64,000 bases of DNA. Source: an uncultured Elusimicrobiales bacterium (lineage in GTDB: Bacteria > Elusimicrobiota > Elusimicrobia > Elusimicrobiales > Elusimicrobiaceae). The notes under the pieces were generated by a model. The model saw only the letters and a program-made list of their open reading frames with translations. It was not told the origin of the DNA and made no database searches. Where the stretch lies: NCBI GenBank assembly GCA_944324115.1, contig CALUVB010000001.1:148676-212675 (forward strand), written 5' to 3'. Below, one piece after another: positions 35,794-43,217 of this stretch. The first letter of the stretch is position 1. Each line of letters begins with the position of its first letter. The position numbers were made by a program, and so were the translations under genes.

Positions 35794-36510
35794 TTATTCC
35801 CTCTGTAAAAAGATATCGGCAAAATTGCTGACATGGTAGTGTTCCATGAGCTGTTGGGGGGCATCGGCAGCCAGCAACACGCCGTCTTGTAATACATGCA
35901 CTTTGGCGCAGCGCAGCGCTTCATCTATATAGGAGGTGCTTAAAATGACGGTCATTTCTTTCCCGGAAAAGCCATAGACGATATCCCATAACTCCTGCCG
36001 GCTGATGGGATCTACCCCCACGGTAGGCTCATCTAAAAGCAGCAGGGAGGGGCGGTTGAGCAATACACACATAAGCCCCAGTTTTTTATACATACCTCCA
36101 GAGAGCTTGCCTGCCGGCCGATCGACAAAAGGAGCCATGCCCGTAGATTCTAAAAGCTGTTTTGCCCGTTGTTCAAAGGGGGCGGCGGGCAGTCCGTACA
36201 AATCGCGGAAGAACTCCAAATGTTCCCGACAGCTTAAATCCGGGTACAGACTGGGCTCCTGCGGAAAGTACCCAATATACGCTTTTACCTCAGCGGCGGA
36301 ATAGCTTTTGCCGGCCTGCGTGTAAGTCAGTTGGCCGTTGTCGGGACGCAATAAACCGGCCAGCAGACGCAGCAGGGTCGTTTTGCCTGCGCCGTTGGGG
36401 CCTATAATACCGTGCACGCGCCCCGCTTCAAAGCAGGTGCTGACGGATTGGAGCGCTTGGGCGCGGCCCATTTTTTTGCTGATTTGTTGCACGGCAGCCT
36501 GCATCGCCAT
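35794..36510 (-). CDS. ABC transporter ATP-binding protein (first)
   Basis: 238 aa. Walker A GPNGAGKTT, signature LSGGMYKK, Walker B LLLLDEPTVGVDP. The His switch position reads STSYIDEA, i.e. Ser instead of the usual His (T-H-Y/M), which suggests a degenerate site in this half. In YbhF-type exporters the two ATPase halves are fused in one protein; here they are two genes. Confidence 0.92.
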   Translation of the reverse strand: MAMQAAVQQISKKMGRAQALQSVSTCFEAGRVHGIIGPNGAGKTTLLRLLAGLLRPDNGQLTYTQAGKSYSAAEVKAYIGYFPQEPSLYPDLSCREHLEFFRDLYGLPAAPFEQRAKQLLESTGMAPFVDRPAGKLSGGMYKKLGLMCVLLNRPSLLLLDEPTVGVDPISRQELWDIVYGFSGKEMTVILSTSYIDEALRCAKVHVLQDGVLLAADAPQQLMEHYHVSNFADIFLQRE

Positions 36511-36518
36511 AAAAACTC

Positions 36519-37244
36519 CTATTCTTCAAATTCCGTTTCCAGCGTCATGCCCGGTTTTAACGTAAAATTAGCGTCGTTTACGAAACGGGTTTTTACTCCA
36601 TAAACTAACCGCGTGCGTTCGTGGCGCGTCTGTACGTTTTTAGGGGTAAACTCCGCTTCATCGTTAATGGAGAGTATTTTGCCTTCAAAATGCTGTTTTG
36701 TCTCCGGAAGATAGCCGCTTACTTTTTGACCGACAGACAAGTGCGCCAGCTCATCATGCGGTACATAAATCCATACATCTAGTTCTTTTAAATCTGCCAC
36801 AGTGGCCAATTTGCGTCCAGCAGCAATAAATTCACCCGGCTCATAAAATTTATACAGCACTTTGCCATTGATGGGGCTTTTTATTTCACACCAGCTTTGT
36901 GCTAGGGCGGCTTGGTCAAACTGATGCTTTTTTAAGTCGTAATTTTCGCGCGAACCGGCAGTAGTTTCCAACAGTTGGGCGGCCCGTTTATATTCCGTTT
37001 CCGCTATTTTGGCTTTTAAGTCGGTGTCGGCGCATTCTAAGCGTGCCAGCGTTTGCCCTTGGGAGACGGGGCTTCCTTCTTCTATAAATACCTCAGCCAA
37101 TGTGTCACTGAGGCGGGCGGGCACGCCTATTTCCACCGCTTCAATAACTCCACTGTAATGAAAGGGGGTCTTGCGGAAAAAGGCCAGTGCGGCTAATACC
37201 AGCACAGCTAAAATAATGAGGGAAATCAAAATCGTTTTTTTCAT
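36519..37244 (-). CDS. HlyD-family periplasmic adaptor
   Basis: 241 aa, membrane-fusion protein: N-terminal TM anchor (ILISLIILAVLVLAALAFF), biotinyl-lipoyl halves (GVIEAVEIGVPARLSDTLAEV in pieces and IKSPINGKVLYKFYEPGE), a short hairpin and a beta-barrel domain. Links the ABC permeases to the TolC-type channel. Overlaps the tolC-like gene by 4 bp. The coiled hairpin is short, which is usual for YbhG-like adaptors of this size or smaller. Confidence 0.92.
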   Translation of the reverse strand: MKKTILISLIILAVLVLAALAFFRKTPFHYSGVIEAVEIGVPARLSDTLAEVFIEEGSPVSQGQTLARLECADTDLKAKIAETEYKRAAQLLETTAGSRENYDLKKHQFDQAALAQSWCEIKSPINGKVLYKFYEPGEFIAAGRKLATVADLKELDVWIYVPHDELAHLSVGQKVSGYLPETKQHFEGKILSINDEAEFTPKNVQTRHERTRLVYGVKTRFVNDANFTLKPGMTLETEFEE

Positions 37245-38599
37245 AAATTCTCCTTGCCTAAGCTATCCATAACAGCCAACTGGCTTAACTGTCTGTTTTG
37301 CAGGCCGGCTAAAGCCAGCTGGCTGTGAAGTAAGTCTAAATTGGCACGGTCCACATCAAAGAAAGTAGCCGCCCCCGCTTGATACGCTTGATAAGTCAAT
37401 TGGGCTGTTTTTTGGGCGTCAGTAATCATTTGGCGGATAAACTGTTCTTCTATGCCAAGAGCATACAATCCGTCTTTGGCGCAATAAAATAATTTTTCCA
37501 GTGTTTGTGCCGCGTCAAGCTTTTCATATTCTGCAGCGCGTGCGGCGTGTTGTTGTGCTTCCGCCTGGCGGCGGCTGCGGCCCGCTTCAAACAGCGGCAA
37601 GGACAGCGCTGCCGCTGCTTTGCCCACAAAAATATGTTCTTTGATTGGGCCGTTGGGATATTCAAAATAGGCCCCTCCTGCTAAAGAAACCCGGGGATAG
37701 AGCGTTGCTTGGTAACTTTGGGAAAGGTAGTGATAATACTGCGCCATATCTTCTAAAGCGGCCAAGCGGGGTGAATTTTCATCAAAAGAAAACTGGGCAT
37801 AGGGCGCAAAATTCTGCAAAGTTTGGCTTAGAGAGTCTACGGAAATAAAAGCAGATATTTCTCCTTCTGTTTGGCTATGGGCCAAGCGTATATCCAAGGG
37901 ATAACGCGGAGAAATGCCGTAATCAGTACCAGTCAGACGGAACAGCTCTCTGAGGTGCGCCCCCAGCGCGCCGCGTGCGGCAGCCATATCGGCTTGTGCT
38001 TGGGAGAACTGTTTGTTGGCCATATAAACGTCTAAACGGCTTTTGGCGCCGGCTTTAAAAGAAGATTCAATATCTGCCAGCTGTTTGCGGGCTACCCCCA
38101 GTTGTCCGTTTAAAAAATAGAGGGTTTCCAAATCATTTTGCACGGTAAAATAGGCTTGGCGCACTTGCAGCAGAATTTGTTTGCGGGCAAAATTCAGTTC
38201 TTCCTCTTTTGCTTGGGCCGCGGAGCGTGCACTGCGGCTTTGACCGCTGCGGGCTCCGGCGTCAAAGAGTACATAATTGGCAGTGGGACCTACGGAATAT
38301 CCCCAGTTATCGCCAAATTCCATGCGCTGATTGCCCAACGTCAGTGAAGGTACTTCCGATATCCAGGAGCCCTGTGCATCTAATGAAAGCGTGGGATAAA
38401 ACACGCTGCGTGCGGCTTGGTAAGTGCTGCGTGCGGCGTCAACTTGCGCTTGGAGCTGTTTTAACTGGGCGGAAGAGGCCAGGGCGTCTGTTTCGCATTG
38501 ATGCAACGATAAGTGAACTGTTTCCTGTGCGGCAATGGCTTGGAAACAGAAACAGCACAACATACACACGGCCCCCACTAAAGAAAAAATATTTTTCAT
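37241..38599 (-). CDS. TolC-type outer membrane efflux protein
   Basis: 452 aa with signal peptide (FSLVGAVCMLCCFCFQAIAAQ) and the two OEP repeats; helical stretches such as ALASSAQLKQLQAQVDAARS and TYQAYQAGAATFFDVDRANL are typical. Forms the outer-membrane channel. 4-bp overlaps with both tetR and hlyD-like genes show an operon tetR-tolC-hlyD-ABC-ABC-permease-permease. Confidence 0.93.
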   Translation of the reverse strand: MKNIFSLVGAVCMLCCFCFQAIAAQETVHLSLHQCETDALASSAQLKQLQAQVDAARSTYQAARSVFYPTLSLDAQGSWISEVPSLTLGNQRMEFGDNWGYSVGPTANYVLFDAGARSGQSRSARSAAQAKEEELNFARKQILLQVRQAYFTVQNDLETLYFLNGQLGVARKQLADIESSFKAGAKSRLDVYMANKQFSQAQADMAAARGALGAHLRELFRLTGTDYGISPRYPLDIRLAHSQTEGEISAFISVDSLSQTLQNFAPYAQFSFDENSPRLAALEDMAQYYHYLSQSYQATLYPRVSLAGGAYFEYPNGPIKEHIFVGKAAAALSLPLFEAGRSRRQAEAQQHAARAAEYEKLDAAQTLEKLFYCAKDGLYALGIEEQFIRQMITDAQKTAQLTYQAYQAGAATFFDVDRANLDLLHSQLALAGLQNRQLSQLAVMDSLGKENL

Positions 38600-39231
38600 A
38601 CTTCCTCCTCAAAAGCGGCTTGAAGCAGCAGGCTGATGCGCTTGTCTGTATTTTCTTCTGCCAAGACGGAAGCAATGGCTTTCTGTGCGGCGGGAGGCAA
38701 TAAATTACGCCCCAACCGTTCCAGTGTGCCGGAAAAAAGTTGCGGCAAGGCCACCGGCAACACCAGCGTAACTGCCAAACTGCCAATAGGCATGGCGGCG
38801 GCCTGCGCCGTCAGCCGGGCCCGGCGCAGCTGCTGCAACAATAAAGATACATGTTCCGTAAAATGCTGTACAATAAACTGCAGCGTATGTTTATCTCCAC
38901 CCAAAATATCAGCTGCCAAAGCGGAGAGCAATACCTGGTTTTTGCATACAAAGACGTGAACGGATTTTAAAATATGCTCGGTATTCTTTCGTGCGGAAAG
39001 CCGGGGGGAGATTTCTATAGTGATATCTTGTATCATTTGGTTATAAATGGCCCGCAGCACTTCTTGGTCAAAACGTTCTTTTGTTTTGAAATAATAATGA
39101 AACATTCCTAAATTTACTTTGCTTTTGGCGCACAACTCCCGTACACTAAAGCCCGAAAGCCCTTTTTTGCGCGCCAAAGCCATGCCGCAAGCCAGCAGTT
39201 TTTTATCGGTATGCAGAGAAAGACGCCCCAT
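38596..39231 (-). CDS. TetR-family repressor of the efflux operon
   Basis: 211 aa from ATG 39231 (MGRLSLHTDKKLLACGM) with GAGGAG upstream. N-terminal TetR helix-turn-helix (GLSGFSVRELCAKSKVNLGMFHYYFKTKE in pieces: FSVRELCAKSKV, GMFHYYFKTK), ligand-binding C-terminal domain. First gene of the efflux operon, so it regulates itself and the pump. Two 16-bp palindromes sit over its promoter. Confidence 0.92.
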   Translation of the reverse strand: MGRLSLHTDKKLLACGMALARKKGLSGFSVRELCAKSKVNLGMFHYYFKTKERFDQEVLRAIYNQMIQDITIEISPRLSARKNTEHILKSVHVFVCKNQVLLSALAADILGGDKHTLQFIVQHFTEHVSLLLQQLRRARLTAQAAAMPIGSLAVTLVLPVALPQLFSGTLERLGRNLLPPAAQKAIASVLAEENTDKRISLLLQAAFEEEV

Positions 39232-39250
39232 AAATAACTCCTCGTTTTTA

Positions 39251-39297
39251 TTATACGCCTGTATAATTATTATACGCATGTATAATTTTTTGTCAAG
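39251..39297 (-). promoter_or_regulatory. Efflux-operon promoter with two TetR operators
   Basis: TTGACA (minus, 39296-39291) and TATAAT separated by 16 nt. Two near-identical palindromes TTATACGCCTGTATAA (39251-39266) and TTATACGCATGTATAA (39270-39285) cover the -10 region and the start of the transcript; centres 19 bp apart. These are the likely binding sites of the adjacent TetR protein. Confidence 0.85.
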
Positions 39298-39619
39298 TGT
39301 TTTTATGGTTAAAAGATAGGAACCGGCGGATTGTTTTTGTGTATGAGAAGGTGTGAATAGGCGGTATGGTGTATACAAAAAGAAAGAATATCTTTTGATG
39401 TTGTGGTGGTTGGCGTTAGATGGAGGAAAGAATTCCAAACAATATATTAAACATATCCTTAATCTTTTACTCAACAGGAGCGGGGCGTGTATCTGAAATA
39501 GTTTGGCCAAAAAGAATTAAAACGTATGGGAACTGACGTAATAAGAAAGAAAGCAATCAAATAAAGAAAGGATTAGGCGCAGCCGCCCAAGAGCCGCCGT
39601 GGCGGCGGGGGGAAATTGG
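39298..39619. other. Intergenic region
   Basis: About 320 bp between the efflux promoter and the Cys-rich gene. A GCCGCC-GT-GGCGGC hairpin lies near 39590-39606, just before the next gene's -10 box. Nothing else recognised. Confidence 0.45.
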
Positions 39620-39631
39620 TATAATGATTTT

Positions 39632-39775
39632 ATGAAAGAAAATAATACCGGAACCTATAAATTTGACCCTAAAACCGGCAAGGTGGTGAGGGTATCTAAA
39701 GAGGTGCCTTCTTGTTCTAAAAAAGCCCATACGGGGCCTTGCGGCGGGTGCTGTGGCTGCTGCCATGAACATTGA
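39632..39775 (+). CDS. Small Cys/His-rich protein (47 aa)
   Basis: 47 codons from ATG 39632 (MKENNTGTYKFDPKTGKVVR) to TGA. The C-terminus is a dense Cys/Gly/His cluster: GPCGGCCGCCHEH, which could bind metal or an Fe-S cluster. TATAAT (39620-39625) ends 6 nt before the ATG and no Shine-Dalgarno is present. The next gene starts inside its last codons, so translation may be coupled. No family recognised. Confidence 0.6.
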   Translation: MKENNTGTYKFDPKTGKVVRVSKEVPSCSKKAHTGPCGGCCGCCHEH

Positions 39776-40484
39776 GGCCTCCGCTACGTCTAAGGCGGCG
39801 TTTGTTGCGACTGCTTCACAGCGGCTTAAAGCGGCCTTTATGCTGGCTTTGGGCGGTTTGCTGGTGGTGGTGCGGACCATATTTTTGCCGCATTTGTTGG
39901 CTGCAGCAGTTTTGTTTGTTGTGTCTTTTTATGTCTCATATCAGTGGTGTTCGTCTTGGCTGACGGAGCCGTTTTCTTGGGCGGCGGGCGGCATAGTTTT
40001 TGTTGTTTATGGTATGGCGGCATTGTGTTATGCTTTAGTGACGTCGGTCGTATTTGCGTTGCGCAGCGCGGCAGTAAATATTGAAGATTTTTTATATATG
40101 CTGTTTGCGTCGTTAAAAGAAAAAGTGCGCAGCAAAATAAACAGTATGGAAGAAGGCGTAGCCAAACAACAAGCCCGGATAATTTTGGAGAACAGCGTGC
40201 GGGAGGTATTTGCCCCGCTTAAAGAATTCCGTCTGGCGGCTGCACCGGCGGCATTGGCAGGTGTTTTGGCGGGGGTGCTCAGCTGGATAACTCGTTCTGT
40301 ATTCTTGGCACGTTTGGCTCATATTTCCGGCACTACAGTTAATTTTTCTGCGGTGTTTGCCAGCCGGGCCACTTTAGTGGGGGCTTTGATTTTGAATTTT
40401 CGTTGGTTGGCTACGGTCATTTTATGGGTTCTGTATGCCGCAGGCGCAGTGATATTTGTATTCAATTTGTGGCTAGTATGGTAA
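39765..40484 (+). CDS. Membrane protein of unknown function
   Basis: 239 aa from ATG 39765 (MNIEASATSKAAF); a GTG at 39753 is also possible. Four or five TM helices around a charged cytoplasmic segment (LKEKVRSKINSMEEGVAKQQAR). No known motif. Overlaps the Cys-rich gene by 11 bp and is followed 4 bp later by the TPR gene. Confidence 0.65.
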   Translation: MNIEASATSKAAFVATASQRLKAAFMLALGGLLVVVRTIFLPHLLAAAVLFVVSFYVSYQWCSSWLTEPFSWAAGGIVFVVYGMAALCYALVTSVVFALRSAAVNIEDFLYMLFASLKEKVRSKINSMEEGVAKQQARIILENSVREVFAPLKEFRLAAAPAALAGVLAGVLSWITRSVFLARLAHISGTTVNFSAVFASRATLVGALILNFRWLATVILWVLYAAGAVIFVFNLWLVW

Positions 40485-40488
40485 GAAA

Positions 40489-41664
40489 ATGAAAATACGA
40501 AAAATCATACTTTTGTTTTTCTGTTTGTGCTTTGGAGCGGGAATGCTGTCTGCCCAGACGGCCCGCGTGTTGGTGGATCGCGCCCGCAAAGAAAGCGATC
40601 CAGCCGTGCGGATACGTCTGCTTACGCAAGCTGTCAAAAAAGCGCCCCAGCTGGCCAGTGCATGGCATTACCGGGCCGATACATACCGTATGACGGGCAA
40701 TTATAAACAAGCGCTGGCAGATTATACCCAGGCTTTGCGGTTGACTCCGCGCGATCCGTTCCGTTATTATGCCCGCGCATTGGCCTATATAGATGCCAAA
40801 CAATATGCCCAGGCAGAGGCGGATTTAACCAAAGCGATTTCACTGAAGAAAAATTATCCCGATTTTTATTTGTACCGCGCCAAGGCCAATATGGCTATGG
40901 AAAAATACAGCTCCGCTATTGCCGATTATAAACGCTATTTGGCGCGGCGCAAAAAAACGCGTGACATTTCTGTGGCGTTGGCCCAGGCGTATATTGCTAC
41001 TTACAAGCCGGAAGAAGCGGAAGCAGAATTGGCCGACCTGTTGGAGCGGTATCCTCAAGATCCGGAGCCTTATTTTCTGATGGGCCGTTTGCAGCAAAAT
41101 GCCGGCAATCAAGACGAAGCCGTGTCTTTTTACAGCAAAGCGATTAACCGCGATACAGATTATGCTTCTGCATACCGCTACCGTGCTTCCATCTTTAAAG
41201 ATATGGGGGAGCTGGAAGCGTCAGCGGAGGATTACAGCCGTCTGATAGCGCTTGATCCGCAAGATATTTTTTATAATCGCCGGGGGTTGGTGTATGAGGA
41301 GATGGGGCAGCTCTCCAAAGCGTTGGCTGATTATAATAAGACGATAGAGCTTTCCCCAAAATGGCCTATCGGGTACACAAACCGCGGATATATTTATTTA
41401 AAACAAAAAAAGTACAATGCGGCCCGTGCAGATTTTGAAACGGCTGTTAAATTAGATGATTCTTTGCCTACGCCGTATATCAATTTGGCGGGAGTTTATT
41501 GGCTGCAGAAAAAAGATAAGCGTAATGTATATCGCAACTTGGAGAAAGCCCTAAAGCGCAATTTTCGTGATTTTGATTCTTTATATGACGAGGACCGAAA
41601 AGGCTGGATGTTTAAAGGCATTAATAAAACGGCTGAATTTCGGGCGGTGATGTATCATGACTAA
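40489..41664 (+). CDS. Secreted TPR-repeat protein
   Basis: 391 aa. Signal peptide (ILLFFCLCFGAGMLSAQ) followed by about eight tetratricopeptide repeats; the pattern W/A-x-x-Y-R-A...G-x-x-x-A-x-x-D-Y is visible in ASAWHYRADTYRMTGNYKQ, YYARALAYIDAKQYAQAEAD and YNRRGLVYEEMGQLSKAL. Probably a periplasmic scaffold. Overlaps crcB by 8 bp. Confidence 0.88.
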   Translation: MKIRKIILLFFCLCFGAGMLSAQTARVLVDRARKESDPAVRIRLLTQAVKKAPQLASAWHYRADTYRMTGNYKQALADYTQALRLTPRDPFRYYARALAYIDAKQYAQAEADLTKAISLKKNYPDFYLYRAKANMAMEKYSSAIADYKRYLARRKKTRDISVALAQAYIATYKPEEAEAELADLLERYPQDPEPYFLMGRLQQNAGNQDEAVSFYSKAINRDTDYASAYRYRASIFKDMGELEASAEDYSRLIALDPQDIFYNRRGLVYEEMGQLSKALADYNKTIELSPKWPIGYTNRGYIYLKQKKYNAARADFETAVKLDDSLPTPYINLAGVYWLQKKDKRNVYRNLEKALKRNFRDFDSLYDEDRKGWMFKGINKTAEFRAVMYHD

Positions 41665-42043
41665 CACTTGGCTTGGAATTCTGTGGGCGGGGGCGGGCGG
41701 TTTTGTTGGGGCCGCTCTGCGTTATTTGGCCTGCGCCTGGATAGCCACAGCTGCCGGCAGCACCGGTTACGCATGGGCGACTTTGGCGGTCAATATTGTG
41801 GGCAGTTTTTGTATTGGCTGGCTGAGTCCGTTTTGGCTTTCCATACATCACCCGATGCGGATTTTTCTGATTGTGGGCGTATTGGGCGGTTTTACCACTT
41901 TTTCCAGTTTTTCTTCCGATATGTTGCATTTGTTGCAAGACGGACACGGCAGCTGGGCCTTCTGTTATGCGGCGGGAAGCGTGTTGCTGGGCTTGACGGC
42001 GGCATGGAGCGGATTTGTGCTTCATAGCTGGATATTAAAATAA
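41657..42043 (+). CDS. crcB: Fluoride channel FluC/CrcB
   Basis: 128 aa, four TM helices. Motifs GAGGFVGAALRYL, TLAVNIVGSFCIG (Asn in the pore) and GVLGGFTTFSSFSSDM (Phe box and Na+ site) are all intact. Exports fluoride as a dual-topology dimer. No fluoride riboswitch is visible; it is the last gene of a four-gene run. Confidence 0.95.
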   Translation: MTNTWLGILWAGAGGFVGAALRYLACAWIATAAGSTGYAWATLAVNIVGSFCIGWLSPFWLSIHHPMRIFLIVGVLGGFTTFSSFSSDMLHLLQDGHGSWAFCYAAGSVLLGLTAAWSGFVLHSWILK

Positions 42044-42134
42044 ACAGAGTTCTCTGCCTTTGGAAGCGTATGCGTGGCGGGGCCATGACGGCGCACTGCG
42101 GCAGTCTTAGCAAGAGACGTCGGTCTTTCTATTC

Positions 42135-43052
42135 TTATATTTCCCGCAGATAGCTTTGCAAAATTCCTTTAATTTGTTGGGCTAATGCCTGCGGTTCTTT
42201 TACTTTGATTTCCGGCAGCCAATGCAAAATCATGGGAATAATCTCTTGTACGGTGACGGCTTGGCAGGAAATCAATAAACCGCCTCCGGGCAGCTTTTTT
42301 TCTACTTTTTGCAGGGGGAAATAGTTTCGCTTTTCAAAATATTTGGCCGCTTGCGGCGAAACCGTCATCTTGACGTATAAAGGGCGTTCTTTTTCAAACC
42401 AAATATTGGTTCCTTGCCGTATGATTTGTTCTATGTCGGCATTATACTGGAAAAATTTATCCAATGCCGTTGCTTCCGTAATTTTTTCCAAACGGAATTT
42501 GAGCAGTTTGTCCGTATCGGTCAGAGCCAGCAGGTACCAAAAACCTTCCACCCACAGCAGTTTCAGCGGGCGCAGCTGATAATACGTGCGCCGGCCGCCT
42601 TTATAGCAAATTTTTATTTTTTCTTTGCTACGGATACAGCGGGCAATTTCACGAATGACCGGTGTGTCTGGAAAAGTCTCTCCGCCGGCGAATTTGACAA
42701 AAAACGGACTTTCTTGCGTAGTTCCCAACAGACGTTGTTTTAGTAAATTGTAGGAGGTGTTAAAATGCTCCCCCAATGAGGCGGCCATTTCATGCATGAT
42801 GATCAGCAGGGAGGCTTCTTTGTCTGACAGTTTCATTTTTTCCAGCGAAAACCCTTCTATAAAAGCATATTCCCCCGGCTGCGGACAATAGAGAGGAAAA
42901 TCCGCATCTTGCATATCCCGCATATCCCGCTGCAGCGTACGCAGCGATACGCCTAAATCGGCGCACATATCTACCAGGCAAATCTTTCCTTTATTTAATG
43001 CATTTAATTCATACAGCAAACGGGTGATTTTATGTTGCATTTCTTTTTGCAT
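42135..43052 (-). CDS. HTH-WYL type transcriptional regulator (second)
   Basis: 305 aa: winged helix (LVDMCADLGVSLRTLQRDMRDM), WYL domain (residues ~150-215; LRPLKLLWVEGFWYLLALTD keeps the core W-Y-L), and a C-terminal WCX-like domain (VKMTVSPQAAKYFEKRN). Full CapW/BrxR/PafB-like layout. AGAGG precedes the ATG. Divergent from the double-AAA operon across a 165-bp region that holds a GAC-N8-GTC palindrome, so it probably controls that operon. About 30% similar by eye to the first WYL protein in the HTH part. Confidence 0.88.
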   Translation of the reverse strand: MQKEMQHKITRLLYELNALNKGKICLVDMCADLGVSLRTLQRDMRDMQDADFPLYCPQPGEYAFIEGFSLEKMKLSDKEASLLIIMHEMAASLGEHFNTSYNLLKQRLLGTTQESPFFVKFAGGETFPDTPVIREIARCIRSKEKIKICYKGGRRTYYQLRPLKLLWVEGFWYLLALTDTDKLLKFRLEKITEATALDKFFQYNADIEQIIRQGTNIWFEKERPLYVKMTVSPQAAKYFEKRNYFPLQKVEKKLPGGGLLISCQAVTVQEIIPMILHWLPEIKVKEPQALAQQIKGILQSYLREI

Positions 43053-43156
43053 AAATACCTCTTGTTTCTATCATAGCAGAATTGCGCGCAAATCGCTCAT
43101 CATATATTACAAATCATAGTAAGGGACTTTGTTTCTAGAAGGGGAAAATGACCCGC

Positions 43157-43170
43157 GACGCAGTGATGTC
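43157..43170. promoter_or_regulatory. Candidate operator of the second WYL regulator
   Basis: GACGCAGTGATGTC, within CGAC...GTCG. Same 14-bp length and GAC...ATGTC half-site as the operators at 27683 and 27764. Lies 48 bp upstream of the AAA gene start. Confidence 0.4.
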
Positions 43171-43217
43171 GTTTGGGTTTGTTACACTATATGGCACCTA
43201 CAAAACAGGAGAGAATT

